A stretch of 64,000 nucleotides of DNA from Kitasatospora sp. NA04385 (lineage in GTDB: Bacteria; Actinomycetota; Actinomycetes; Streptomycetales; Streptomycetaceae). Each line of letters starts with the position of its first letter. Position 1 is the first letter of the stretch. Below are positions 16,592 to 25,275 of this stretch, one piece after another. The stretch lies in contig NZ_CP054919.1 in assembly GCF_013364235.1 (NCBI RefSeq), positions 6,201,001 through 6,265,000 of the forward strand, read 5' to 3'. A program made the position numbers and the translations under genes. The notes under the pieces were generated by a model. That model saw nothing but the letters and a program-made list of their open reading frames with translations. It was not told the DNA's origin and did no database searches.

Positions 16592-16619
16592 GTAATTTTG
16601 CAGTCGACTGCAAAATTAC
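16592..16619. promoter_or_regulatory. 28-bp perfect palindrome, TetR operator
   Basis: Arms GTAATTTTGCAG and CTGCAAAATTAC flank TCGA with no mismatch. Its AT richness stands out from the neighbouring sequence. Position between divergent tetR and MMPL genes makes it the probable operator for both. Confidence 0.85.
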
Positions 16620-16663
16620 CTTAGGGTGTAAAAATCTGCGGGTCATTCGAGAGCGAGGACGAC

Positions 16664-18877
16664 ATGGCATCGGTGCTGTACGCGTGGGGCCGCTGGGCGG
16701 TGCGCCGCCGCGGCGCGGTGGTCGCCGGATGGCTCGTCGTGCTCGCCGTCGTGGGCGGCCTGGGCCTGGCCATGGCCGGGCCGGTGAGCAAGGAGTTCCC
16801 GGTCCCGGGCATCGAGTCGCAGCGGGCCCAGGACCTGCTGGAGGAGAAGATGCCCGAGGCGTCGGGCGGCACCGTGCGGATCGTGGTCGCGGCGCCGGAG
16901 GGCGCGACCCTGGACACCGGAGCCGCCAGGGCCGCGCTCGGCCGGAGCCTCGGCGAGGCCGCGCACGTCCCCGGAGTCGTCTACGTCGCCGATCCCTTCG
17001 AGGCGCGGACGGTGTCCGCCGACCACCGGATCGCCTTCGCCGACGTCCAGTTCCGCGAAGCCGCCCAGCAGGTTCCCGAGACGTCCACGAAGGCCCTCAC
17101 CGCCGCCATGGCCGCCGCCCGCGACGCCGGTCTGCGGGTGGAGTACGGCGGCTCCGCCATGGAGCCGGACACCGAGGTGGGCGGACCGGCCGAAATCATC
17201 GGCGTCGTCATCGCCTTCGCCGTCCTCGCCGTCGCCCTGGGCTCCCTGGTCGCCGCCGGGCTGCCGCTGCTGACCGCCCTGGTCGGCGTCGGCATCGGCG
17301 TCCTGGGCGTCCAACTCGCCGCCAACGCCGTCGACATGACCGACACCGCCACCGTCCTGGCCCTCATGATCGGCCTCGCCGTCGGCATCGACTACGCCCT
17401 GTTCATCATCGCCCGCCACCGCGAGCAGCTCCAGGACCCCGGCACCGACGTCGAGGAGTCCGCCGCGCGGGCCACCGCCACCGCCGGCAGCGCCGTCGTC
17501 TTCGCCGGCGCGACCGTGATCATCGCGCTCGCCGCGCTCGCCGTCACCGGCATCCCCTTCCTCACCGTGATGGGCCTGGCCGCCGCCGCCACCGTGCTGC
17601 TGGCCGTCCTGATCGCCGTCACCCTGCTGCCCGCCCTCCTCGGCCTGCTCGGCGAACGCCTGCGCCCGCGCGCCCGCGCCCGCACCTCCCCGAACGACAC
17701 CTGGTCCCTCGCCTGGGCCCGCGCCGTCACCCGCAAACCCCTGCTCGTCGTCCTCGCCGGTGTCGTCGCGCTGCTCGCCCTCGCCCTGCCCGCCAAGGAC
17801 CTGCGCCTGGGCCTGCCCGGCAACGCCTCCCAACCCGCCGCCAGCACCCAGCACAAGAGCTACGACCTGCTCACCGAGGGCTTCGGCCCCGGCTTCAACG
17901 CCACCCTCACCGCGGTCGCCGACACCAGCCGCATCCCCGCGTCCGACCGCGAGGCCGCCCTCGGCGAGCTGACCGCCTCGTTGGCCGCCGTCCCCGGCGT
18001 GGCCCACGTCGAGCAGCCCGTCCCCAACGCCGACGCCACCTTCGCCGCCATCGCCGTCGTCCCCGCCAGCGGCCCCGACGACCAAGCCACCAGCGACCTC
18101 GTGGACCGGCTGCGCGCCCTTGAGCCGGGCTTCGCCCGCGACGGCGGCACCCTCTACATCGCCGGCTCCACCGCCGCCGCGATCGACGTCTCCGCCAAGC
18201 TCGCCGACGTCCTGCCGCTGTTCGTCGCCCTCATCGTCGTCCTCGCGCTGGCCCTGCTGACCCTCGCCTTCCGGTCCGTGCCGGTCCCGCTCAAGGCCGT
18301 CCTCGGGTTCCTGCTCTCCGTCAGCGCTTCCCTCGGCGCCACCGTCTGGGTCTTCCAGCAGGGCCACCTGAACGGCCTGCTCGGCATCCCCACCGCCGGA
18401 CCCGTCACCGCGTTCCTGCCCGTCCTGCTGATCGGCGTCCTGTTCGGCCTCGCCATGGACTACGAGGTCTTCCTCGTCAGCCGCATGCGCGAGCACTTCC
18501 AGCACAACCGCGACGCGCGGGACGCCGTCATCCACGGCGTCGCCGCCAGCGGACGGGTCGTCACCGCCGCCGCCCTGATCATGGTCGCCGTCTTCGGCGG
18601 GTTCGTCTTCAACCACGACCCGATCATCAAGTCGATCGGATTCGCCCTGGCCGTCGGCGTGTTCATCGACGCCTTCGTGGTCCGGATGATCCTGGTCCCC
18701 GCCACGATGGCCCTGCTCGGCCGCCGCGCCTGGTACCTGCCGCGCCGACTCGACCACCTCCTCCCCGACGTGGACATCGAGGGCGCCGGCCTGCCCCGGC
18801 CGGCCGCCGACCGGACTCCGACCGGGCCGCCCCCCGGTACCGCAAGCACGTCCGTCCGCCTGCCGGACGGCCGTTGA
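16664..18877 (+). CDS. MMPL/RND-family membrane transporter
   Basis: The 737-residue protein has two repeated halves, each with one N-terminal helix, a large outside domain and a group of helices. The signature helices hold GLAVGIDYALFIIARHRE (about residue 243) and LFGLAMDYEVFLVSRMRE (about residue 595). Actinobacterial MMPL proteins export lipids, siderophores or drugs using the proton gradient through these Asp/Tyr positions. ATG 16664 lies just behind the shared operator. Expression is presumably controlled by the divergent TetR. Confidence 0.92.
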   Translation: MASVLYAWGRWAVRRRGAVVAGWLVVLAVVGGLGLAMAGPVSKEFPVPGIESQRAQDLLEEKMPEASGGTVRIVVAAPEGATLDTGAARAALGRSLGEAAHVPGVVYVADPFEARTVSADHRIAFADVQFREAAQQVPETSTKALTAAMAAARDAGLRVEYGGSAMEPDTEVGGPAEIIGVVIAFAVLAVALGSLVAAGLPLLTALVGVGIGVLGVQLAANAVDMTDTATVLALMIGLAVGIDYALFIIARHREQLQDPGTDVEESAARATATAGSAVVFAGATVIIALAALAVTGIPFLTVMGLAAAATVLLAVLIAVTLLPALLGLLGERLRPRARARTSPNDTWSLAWARAVTRKPLLVVLAGVVALLALALPAKDLRLGLPGNASQPAASTQHKSYDLLTEGFGPGFNATLTAVADTSRIPASDREAALGELTASLAAVPGVAHVEQPVPNADATFAAIAVVPASGPDDQATSDLVDRLRALEPGFARDGGTLYIAGSTAAAIDVSAKLADVLPLFVALIVVLALALLTLAFRSVPVPLKAVLGFLLSVSASLGATVWVFQQGHLNGLLGIPTAGPVTAFLPVLLIGVLFGLAMDYEVFLVSRMREHFQHNRDARDAVIHGVAASGRVVTAAALIMVAVFGGFVFNHDPIIKSIGFALAVGVFIDAFVVRMILVPATMALLGRRAWYLPRRLDHLLPDVDIEGAGLPRPAADRTPTGPPPGTASTSVRLPDGR

Positions 18878-18909
18878 CCGCCCCGCACCGCGTCCCCAGG
18901 ATGGTGATC

Positions 18910-19011
18910 ATGAATTCCGGCGCCTCGTACACCCGTCCACCGCTCGTCGTGCGTCTGCACGTCGACCTGGTGCGGCAGTCGAGCGCGCTCTGTCGCTCCC
19001 GGACGAACTGA
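18910..19011 (+). CDS. R-x-H-V-D leader peptide upstream of the sulfatase
   Basis: The 33-residue frame contains RLHVDLVRQSSALC, a close match to the leader peptides found before sulfur genes in actinobacteria. An in-frame ATG at 18901 is possible, but ATG 18910 is better placed behind the AGGATGGTG stretch. The stop is 61 bases before the sulfatase ATG. The motif repeats the pattern at 9250-9378, so the two transcription units probably share a sulfur- or cysteine-responsive control. Confidence 0.75.
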   Translation: MNSGASYTRPPLVVRLHVDLVRQSSALCRSRTN

Positions 19012-19072
19012 CCCCCGCCTCCCGCCGGAGCATCCTCCGGCCCCGTTCCGCCTCGTCCGATGGAGCACCGCC

Positions 19073-21031
19073 ATGCCTTCGCGTTCGCCGCGCCCCGACC
19101 GGGAACCCGCCGACTCGCCGCGCCCCGCCGGCCTGTCCCGGCGCGGGTTCACCACCCTCGCCGGAACCGCCGCCGCCTCGGCCGCCCTGGCGGCACCCGC
19201 CGTCGCCGCCCCCGCCCGGGACACCGCGCCAGCCTCCCGTCCCGGCGCGGAGCGGCCCAACATCCTGTGGCTCGTGGCCGAGGACCACTTCACCTTCCTC
19301 GGTTGCTACGGCGACCGCACCGCCCGCACCCCCACGCTGGACCGGCTGGCCCGCGAGGGCATCCGCTACGAGCACTCCTACTCCAGCGCCCCGGTCTGCG
19401 CCCCCTCGCGCTTCGCGCTGATCAGCGGCGTCCACCCGCAGAGCGCCGGCCCGGCCGAACACATGCGGGCGCTGGGCAAGGTGCCGGACTTCCTCCGGGG
19501 CTTCCCCGAGTACCTGCGCCGCGCCGGCTACTACTGCACGAACAACAGCAAGACCGACTACAACACCGTCGTCGACACGGGCGCCACCTGGGACGAGTCC
19601 AGCACCACGGCCCACTGGCGCGACCGCCCGGCCGGGGCGCCGTTCTTCGCGGTGTTCAACGACATGACCACCCACGAGACCTGCCTGTTCACCGCGAAGG
19701 ACGGGCGCACCCGACCGTCCGAGGTGCGGCTGCCGGCCTACCTCCCCGACACCCCGGAGATCCGCGCCGACTTCGCCCACTACTACGACGCGATGGAGAC
19801 CCTGGACGGCCGGATCGCCGCCCAGCTCGCCGAACTGGAGGCGGCCGGGCTGGCCGAGGACACCATCGTCTTCTTCTACTCGGACAACGGCGGTGTGCTG
19901 CCCCGCAGCAAGCGCTACTGCTACGAGGAGGGGATGCGCACCGCCCTCATCGTGCGGTTCCCCGAGAAGTGGGCCCACCTGGCGCCCCGGCCGGCCGGCT
20001 CGGTGGAGGAGGGTGCCGTGACCTCGGTCGACTACGGGCCCACCGTCCTCGCCCTGGCCGGGGTGGCGATACCCGACCACGTCCAGGGACGGCCCTTCCT
20101 GGGCGTCCGCAGACCCCGCCCCGCCGCCTACGCCTTCGGCGGCCGGGACCGGATGGACGAGCGCTACGACATGGTGCGCACCGTGCGCGACGCCCGCTAC
20201 CGCTACCTGCGCAACTACGCGCCGCACCGGCCCTGGGGACAGCAGCAGGCGTTCGCCTGGCTGGCCAAGGGCTACCAGTCCTGGGAGCGGGAGCACCTCG
20301 CCGGCCGGCTGAACGCCCAGCAGGAACGCTTCTGGCACCCCAAGCCGCACCAGGAGCTGTACGACCTGCACGCCGACCCCGACCAGGTGCACGACCTCGC
20401 CGACGATCCCCGCCACGCCGACACCGTGCGCCGGCTGAGCCGAGTGCTGGACGACCACATCATCGCGATCAACGACAACGGGTTCATCCCGGAGGGCAGC
20501 CCGCTGGAGGGGTGGGAGGCCAGCCGGAAGCCGGGCGCCTACCCGCTGCGCCAGGTCCTGGAGCTGGCCGGCCGGGCGATCGAACGCGACCCCCGCCACC
20601 TGTCCGCCCTCGTCCGCGCGCTCGACGACCGCAACGAGGCCGTCCGCTACTGGGGAGCGCAGGGCCTGCTGATCCTGGGCCGCCGGGCGGCCCCGGCCGC
20701 CGACCGCCTGGCCAGGACGCTCCAGCGCGACTCCTCGCCCCAGGTCCGGATCGCCGCGGCCGAGAGCCTGGTCAACCTCGGCCGCCGCACGGACGAGGCG
20801 GTCGCCTTCCTCGCGAAGACCCTGGGTGAGCACGCGAACCCGTTCGTGCGCCTCCAGGCGATCAACGCCCTCACGTTCATCGACGCCGAGACCGCCCGGC
20901 CGGCCTACCCGGCGGTGGCGGCCGCCGCGCTCAGCCCGAACGAGTACCTGCACAACGCCGGCCGCTACCTGAAGTTCGTCCTGGACGGCACGTACACCCC
21001 GTCCTCGCGGGTCTACGAGCCGGTCGCCTGA
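19073..21031 (+). CDS. Tat-exported type I sulfatase with HEAT-like C-terminus
   Basis: The 652-residue enzyme starts with a Tat signal (LSRRGFTTLAG, then a hydrophobic Ala-rich stretch to AVAAPA). The formylglycine site is Cys109 in CAPSR, and metal ligands appear in LVAEDH and YSDNGG. The sulfatase domain ends near residue 460. The rest (about 500-630) has HEAT-like helical repeats such as IAAAESLVNLGRR. It would cleave sulfate esters outside the cell after Cys-to-formylglycine maturation. A sulfur-type leader peptide lies directly upstream, fitting a sulfate-scavenging role. The substrate (aryl or glycan sulfate) is unknown. Confidence 0.9.
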   Translation: MPSRSPRPDREPADSPRPAGLSRRGFTTLAGTAAASAALAAPAVAAPARDTAPASRPGAERPNILWLVAEDHFTFLGCYGDRTARTPTLDRLAREGIRYEHSYSSAPVCAPSRFALISGVHPQSAGPAEHMRALGKVPDFLRGFPEYLRRAGYYCTNNSKTDYNTVVDTGATWDESSTTAHWRDRPAGAPFFAVFNDMTTHETCLFTAKDGRTRPSEVRLPAYLPDTPEIRADFAHYYDAMETLDGRIAAQLAELEAAGLAEDTIVFFYSDNGGVLPRSKRYCYEEGMRTALIVRFPEKWAHLAPRPAGSVEEGAVTSVDYGPTVLALAGVAIPDHVQGRPFLGVRRPRPAAYAFGGRDRMDERYDMVRTVRDARYRYLRNYAPHRPWGQQQAFAWLAKGYQSWEREHLAGRLNAQQERFWHPKPHQELYDLHADPDQVHDLADDPRHADTVRRLSRVLDDHIIAINDNGFIPEGSPLEGWEASRKPGAYPLRQVLELAGRAIERDPRHLSALVRALDDRNEAVRYWGAQGLLILGRRAAPAADRLARTLQRDSSPQVRIAAAESLVNLGRRTDEAVAFLAKTLGEHANPFVRLQAINALTFIDAETARPAYPAVAAAALSPNEYLHNAGRYLKFVLDGTYTPSSRVYEPVA

Positions 21032-21114
21032 AACGCGTCCTGCGCGGCGGCGTCGAGGTGCCTTCCCCCGCACCGGGGCGGGCCGACGGAACGGACCGCC
21101 TGCCCGTGGTGGGA

Positions 21115-21138
21115 GCGGCAGGCCGGGAAGCCTGCCGT
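21115..21138 (+). terminator. Terminator-like hairpin after the sulfatase
   Basis: CGGCAGGC and GCCTGCCG form a perfect 8-bp stem around CGGGAA, extended by one G-T pair. It is 84 bases after the stop. The rest of the 700-bp gap to 21731 holds no convincing gene. Confidence 0.5.
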
Positions 21139-21651
21139 GCCGACGCGGACCAGGCTGCGCAGGCCGATGCGAATCCGCAGGCGGTGAAGGCGGCCACGTT
21201 GCGGCGGGCGGGCGCCGGCGTCACCTTGTGCGCCGTGAAGCACGAGCGTCCCCGCCGCTGCCCCGGGGGTGTCAGGGCCGGGGCCGGGCGGCTCGCCACC
21301 GGGTGAGCGGGAGGGAGGGGACGACGGCGGGACAGCCGGTCGTCCAGCCGTGGGCCTCGGACCGGGGGACGGGCCCGCTGATGGCGTCCAGGGCTTCGGG
21401 GACGGAGGTGCCGGTCCCGTGCGGCTTTCGCGCGGGTGGTGGACCCGCCGCACCGGCGGTTGCGGCGTCCCCACGGGCCCCCGATCACCGGGACGTGGTG
21501 GAAGGACCGCGGCGAGAGGGCGCCGACGGCCACGGCACAGGACGGAACGGCCAGGGGACCTGCCGGGGCGGGCGGCGAACCGCACCGGACCGTCCAGGGG
21601 CTCCGGGGTGCGGTTCGCGTTGCGGTGAGGTAACGCTGCCGCAACTTCCCC

Positions 21652-21705
21652 TTGACCGGGTATCGGCGCGATTGCATACTCACTTCCCGGCGGTTAATCG
21701 ATTAA
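21652..21705 (+). promoter_or_regulatory. Promoter and LacI-type operator of the fructan regulator gene
   Basis: TTGACC at 21652-21657 and CATACT at 21675-21680 are 17 bases apart. The perfect palindrome TTAATCGATTAA (21694-21705) follows just downstream of the -10 box. A CG-centred palindrome at the transcription start is typical for autorepression by LacI-family proteins. Confidence 0.65.
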
Positions 21706-21731
21706 ACGAAGGCGGGGAGGAGAGGGTGGCG

Positions 21732-22769
21732 ATGGCCCGGGTGCGGATGTCGGACGTCGCCGCGGCGGCGGGCGTGTCGACGGCGACGGTGTCGATGGTG
21801 CTCAGCGGCGCGGGGGGCGACCGGATCTCGGCGCAGACCCAGGCGAAAGTCCGGGAGGCGGCCGAGGCGATCGGCTACGCGCCCAACTCGGTGGCGCGCA
21901 GCCTCCGGACGCAGCGCACCCGGATGATCGGCCTGATCTCCGACAGCATCGCCACCACCCCCTTCGCCGGCCGGATGCTGGCGGGCGCCAACGACGCGGC
22001 CCGTGAGCACGGCCACCTGGTGGTGCTGGTGGACACCGACGGCGACCCGGCGCAGGAGCGGCAGGCGGTCGAGGCGCTGACCGGGCAGCGGGTCGACGCG
22101 ATGGTCTACGCCCGGATGTGGCACCAGGTGGTGGACGCCCCGGCGGGCCTCGCCGAGGGCAGCGTCTTCCTGGACTGCCGCCCCGCGCACGGGAGTTGGC
22201 CGGCCGTGGTGCCGGACGACCGGGAGGGCGGGGTAGCGGCGACCCGGGAGTTGACGGCCGCCGGGCACCGACGGATCGCCTACCTGGACGCCCCGGAGGG
22301 GGCCGGCGTGGTGGCCTCCGGGCTCCGCCTGCAGGGTTACCTGCAGGTACTGGCCGAGGCGGGCATCACCCCCGACCCGGCGCTGCACGTGCGCGGCGAG
22401 ACCGACGCGGGCGGCGGGAGAGCCGCCGCGGAGGAACTGCTCGACCTGCCCGCCGGCCGGCGTCCGACCGCCCTGTTCTGCTTCAACGACCGGATGGCGA
22501 TGGGTGCCTACACCGCAGCCCACCGCCGGGGCCTGCGCGTCCCGGAGGACCTGTCGGTGGTCGGCTACGACGACCAGCAGCTGATCGCCGCCGAACTCGA
22601 CCCGCCGCTGACCACCATCGCCCTGCCGCACTACGAGATGGGGCGCTGGGCGATGGAGGTGGCGCTCGGGGAACGGGTGGCCGACCCGGTCGAACCGCAC
22701 CGCATGGAATGCCCGGTCATCCGCCGACACTCCGTGGGTCCGCCGCCGTCCCCGGGGACTGGCCGGTAG
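21732..22769 (+). CDS. LacI-family repressor of the fructan cluster
   Basis: The 345-residue protein has the N-terminal LacI helix-turn-helix (MSDVAAAAGVSTATVSMVLS) with the hinge helix region NSVARSLRTQRT, and a periplasmic-binding-type sugar domain ending VGYDDQQLIAAELDPPLTTI. ATG 21732 is chosen; GTG 21726 is also in frame behind the GGAGGAGA site. It precedes a transporter, GH32 enzymes and a fructokinase in the same direction, so fructans or their breakdown sugars are likely inducers. Confidence 0.92.
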   Translation: MARVRMSDVAAAAGVSTATVSMVLSGAGGDRISAQTQAKVREAAEAIGYAPNSVARSLRTQRTRMIGLISDSIATTPFAGRMLAGANDAAREHGHLVVLVDTDGDPAQERQAVEALTGQRVDAMVYARMWHQVVDAPAGLAEGSVFLDCRPAHGSWPAVVPDDREGGVAATRELTAAGHRRIAYLDAPEGAGVVASGLRLQGYLQVLAEAGITPDPALHVRGETDAGGGRAAAEELLDLPAGRRPTALFCFNDRMAMGAYTAAHRRGLRVPEDLSVVGYDDQQLIAAELDPPLTTIALPHYEMGRWAMEVALGERVADPVEPHRMECPVIRRHSVGPPPSPGTGR

Positions 22770-22802
22770 CGGCGGCGGACTCCTCGCAGTACTTCCAGCA
22801 CG

Positions 22803-22857
22803 CGGCAGTTGGCGCTGCCGTCCGGCTGGTGCAACCACACGGCAGTTGGCGCTGCCG
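22803..22857. repeat. Two copies of an 18-bp inverted repeat before the binding-protein gene
   Basis: CGGCAGTTGGCGCTGCCG occurs at 22803-22820 and again at 22840-22857, start-to-start 37 bp, with little similarity outside. Each copy can fold as a CGGCAG/CTGCCG hairpin. They lie between the lacI stop and the transporter genes, so they are either operator pairs or terminator/attenuator hairpins. Confidence 0.7.
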
Positions 22858-22904
22858 TTCACTCGGGGCCGACTTGGCGGTCGGCCCCCGGAAAGGGACC
22901 CCCT

Positions 22905-24197
22905 GTGCGCAATCCCCTCGCGATGGTAGCAGCGGCAAGCCTGCTCGGTACGGTCGCACTGACCGGCTGTGCCAAGGCCAGCCACGACGGTGCCTCCTCC
23001 GACGGCGGCCCGACCGAGGTCACCATGTGGACCCACTCCGCGGGCAACCCCGGCGAGCTGGCCGTCTACCAGCAGATCATCGCCGACTTCAACGCCTCGC
23101 AGAGCGAGTACAAGGTCGTCCAGCAGAACTTCCCGCAGGGCTCGTACAACGACGCGGTCACCGCGGCCGCCGCCGCCCGCAAGCTGCCCTGCCTGATCGA
23201 CCTGGACGGCCCGATCATGCCCAACTGGGCGTGGGCCGGCTACCTGCAGCCGCTCGGCCTGCCGAGCAACCTCACCGACTCCCTGCTGCCCACCGCCGTC
23301 GGCACCTACCGGGGCAAGATCTACTCGGCGGGCTACTGGGACGCTGCACTGTCGATCTTCGCCCGCAAGTCGGTCCTGGAGAAGAACGGCATCCGCGTCC
23401 CCACCGTCGAACAGCCGTGGACGCTCGCGGAGTTCGACGCCGCGATCGGCAAGCTGAAGGACTCCGGCTACTCGACCCCGCTGGACCTGGGCGCCGCCGA
23501 CAAGGGCGAGTGGTGGAGCTACGCCTACTCGCCGATGCTGCAGAGCGCGGGCGGCGACGAGATCGACCGCACCGGAATGAAGTCGGCCCAGGGCGTACTG
23601 AACGGGCCGGACGCGGTGAACTTCTTCACCTGGTTCCAGAAGGCGTTCAAGAACGGCTGGGCGAACAGCGACGGCCCGGTCGGGAACCAGAACTTCATCG
23701 ACGACAAGGTCGCGCTCAGCTACACCGGCGTCTGGAACGCCAAGGACGCACTCGAGAAGGTCGGGTCCGACCTGCTGATCCTCCCCCCGGTCGACTTCGG
23801 CAAGGGCCCGAAGATCGGCGGCGGCTCCTGGCAGTGGGGAATCTCCACGGGCTGCGGCAAGACGCAGTCCGAAGGAGCCCGCAAGTACCTGGAGTTCAGC
23901 TTCCAGGACAAGTACCTCACCGCGTTCTCCGACAGTCAGGTGGTCATCCCCGCCACCGCGGGCGCCACCGCCGCCTCCAAGTACTTCGGCGCCAACGGCG
24001 AGCTGCGCCAGTTCGCCGTGCTGTCGCAGAAGTTCGCGCTGGCCCGGCCCGCCACCCCCGGCTACCCGGTGGTCTCCACCAGCTTCGAGAAGGCCGCCAA
24101 GGACATCATGAACGGCGCCGACGTCAAGTCCTCGCTGGACGCCGCCGTGCAGGCGATCGACAGCGACATCAAGTCGAACAACGGCTACGGCAACTGA
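22905..24197 (+). CDS. Sugar ABC transporter binding lipoprotein (fructan cluster)
   Basis: The 430-residue extracellular solute-binding protein (family 1 type) has a lipoprotein signal with lipobox VALTGC (Cys about residue 21) and a binding domain from VTMWTHSAGNPGE. The end TSFEKAAKDIMNGADVKSSL is typical of family 1 sugar binding proteins. GTG 22905 follows GGAAAGGGA. It starts the transporter part of the cluster, and fructo-oligosaccharides are the likely ligand because GH32 enzymes and a fructokinase follow. Confidence 0.9.
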   Translation: MRNPLAMVAAASLLGTVALTGCAKASHDGASSDGGPTEVTMWTHSAGNPGELAVYQQIIADFNASQSEYKVVQQNFPQGSYNDAVTAAAAARKLPCLIDLDGPIMPNWAWAGYLQPLGLPSNLTDSLLPTAVGTYRGKIYSAGYWDAALSIFARKSVLEKNGIRVPTVEQPWTLAEFDAAIGKLKDSGYSTPLDLGAADKGEWWSYAYSPMLQSAGGDEIDRTGMKSAQGVLNGPDAVNFFTWFQKAFKNGWANSDGPVGNQNFIDDKVALSYTGVWNAKDALEKVGSDLLILPPVDFGKGPKIGGGSWQWGISTGCGKTQSEGARKYLEFSFQDKYLTAFSDSQVVIPATAGATAASKYFGANGELRQFAVLSQKFALARPATPGYPVVSTSFEKAAKDIMNGADVKSSLDAAVQAIDSDIKSNNGYGN

Positions 24198-24261
24198 CGC
24201 AGCGGCGAACGGCGACCGGGCGGGGCGTGCCGCCGCCCGGCCGCCGGAAAGGTGTGACCCC

Positions 24262-25272
24262 ATGACGGCGACCTCCCGCCTCGACACCCCGGCCGACCCC
24301 GGCCCCGACGAACCCCGGCCCGCCCCCGCGGCAGACCCGGCCCCCGCGGCCACCCCCGCCCGCTCCGGCGGGCGCTCCGGCGGGCGGCGCGGGGCCGCCC
24401 GCCGCAGCGAGGCCAGGGCGGGGCTGGCGATGGCCTCCCCGGCGGTCCTGCTGCTGCTGGCCTTCCTGATCGTGCCGGTGCTGCTGGGCTTCGTCCTGTC
24501 CTTCACCAACGCCCGGCTGGTCTCCCCGGAGCCGCTGCGCTTCGTCGGCCTCGACAACTTCGTCCGCGCGTTCACCGTCGACCCGACCTTCTTCCGGTCG
24601 ATGTTCAACACCTTCGCTTTCGCGGCGGTGGTGGTGCCGGTGCAGGCCGGCTTCGGCCTGCTGCTGGCGCTGCTGGTCAACCAGAAGATCCGCGGCGCCA
24701 CCGCGTTCCGGGTGATCTTCTTCATCCCGGTCGTGACCTCGATCGTCGTGGTCTCGATCCTGTGGAAGTTCATGTACCAGCCGAACGGCCTGGTGAACTC
24801 CTTCATCGACTCGATCACCTTCGGGGCCTGGCAGGGCACCGCCTGGCTGAACAACCCGAGCACCGCGCTGTTCGCGATCATCGTGCTGTCCGTCTGGCAG
24901 GCCGTCGGTTTCCACATGCTGATCTGGCTGTCCGGCCTGCAGACCGTCCCGGAGGAGCTCTACGAGGCCGCCCGGATGGACGGCGCCGGTGCCTGGCGCC
25001 AGTTCAAGGACGTGACCTGGCCGTGCCTGCGCCCGACCAGGATCTTCGTCCTGATCACCATCACCATCGCCGCGCTCGGCCTGTTCGTGCAGATCGACGT
25101 GATGACCCAGGGCGGCCCGGTCGACTCCACCTCGACGCTGGTCTACCACGCGGTGCTCACCGGCTACCGCCAGCAGCAGATCGGGTACGGCTCGGCCCTG
25201 TCGCTGGTCTTCTTCGTGATCGTGCTCGTCATCGCGCTGATCCAGCGCCACCTCACCCGCGACAAGGACTGA
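24262..25272 (+). CDS. Sugar ABC transporter permease, MalF type (fructan cluster)
   Basis: The 336-residue membrane protein has a Pro/Ala/Arg-rich cytoplasmic extension of about 55 residues, six hydrophobic segments, and the EAA loop VPEELYEAARMDGAGAWRQF (about residue 232). It forms the import channel with the next gene. No ATPase is encoded nearby. Streptomyces sugar systems of this type usually share the MsiK ATPase encoded elsewhere. Confidence 0.93.
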   Translation: MTATSRLDTPADPGPDEPRPAPAADPAPAATPARSGGRSGGRRGAARRSEARAGLAMASPAVLLLLAFLIVPVLLGFVLSFTNARLVSPEPLRFVGLDNFVRAFTVDPTFFRSMFNTFAFAAVVVPVQAGFGLLLALLVNQKIRGATAFRVIFFIPVVTSIVVVSILWKFMYQPNGLVNSFIDSITFGAWQGTAWLNNPSTALFAIIVLSVWQAVGFHMLIWLSGLQTVPEELYEAARMDGAGAWRQFKDVTWPCLRPTRIFVLITITIAALGLFVQIDVMTQGGPVDSTSTLVYHAVLTGYRQQQIGYGSALSLVFFVIVLVIALIQRHLTRDKD

Positions 25273-25275
25273 CCC

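Noticed and set aside
21013..21683. Minus-strand coding frame in the gap after the sulfatase
   Set aside because: The translation is low in complexity (Pro, Arg, Gly), has no motif, and the region holds a terminator at one end and a promoter at the other.
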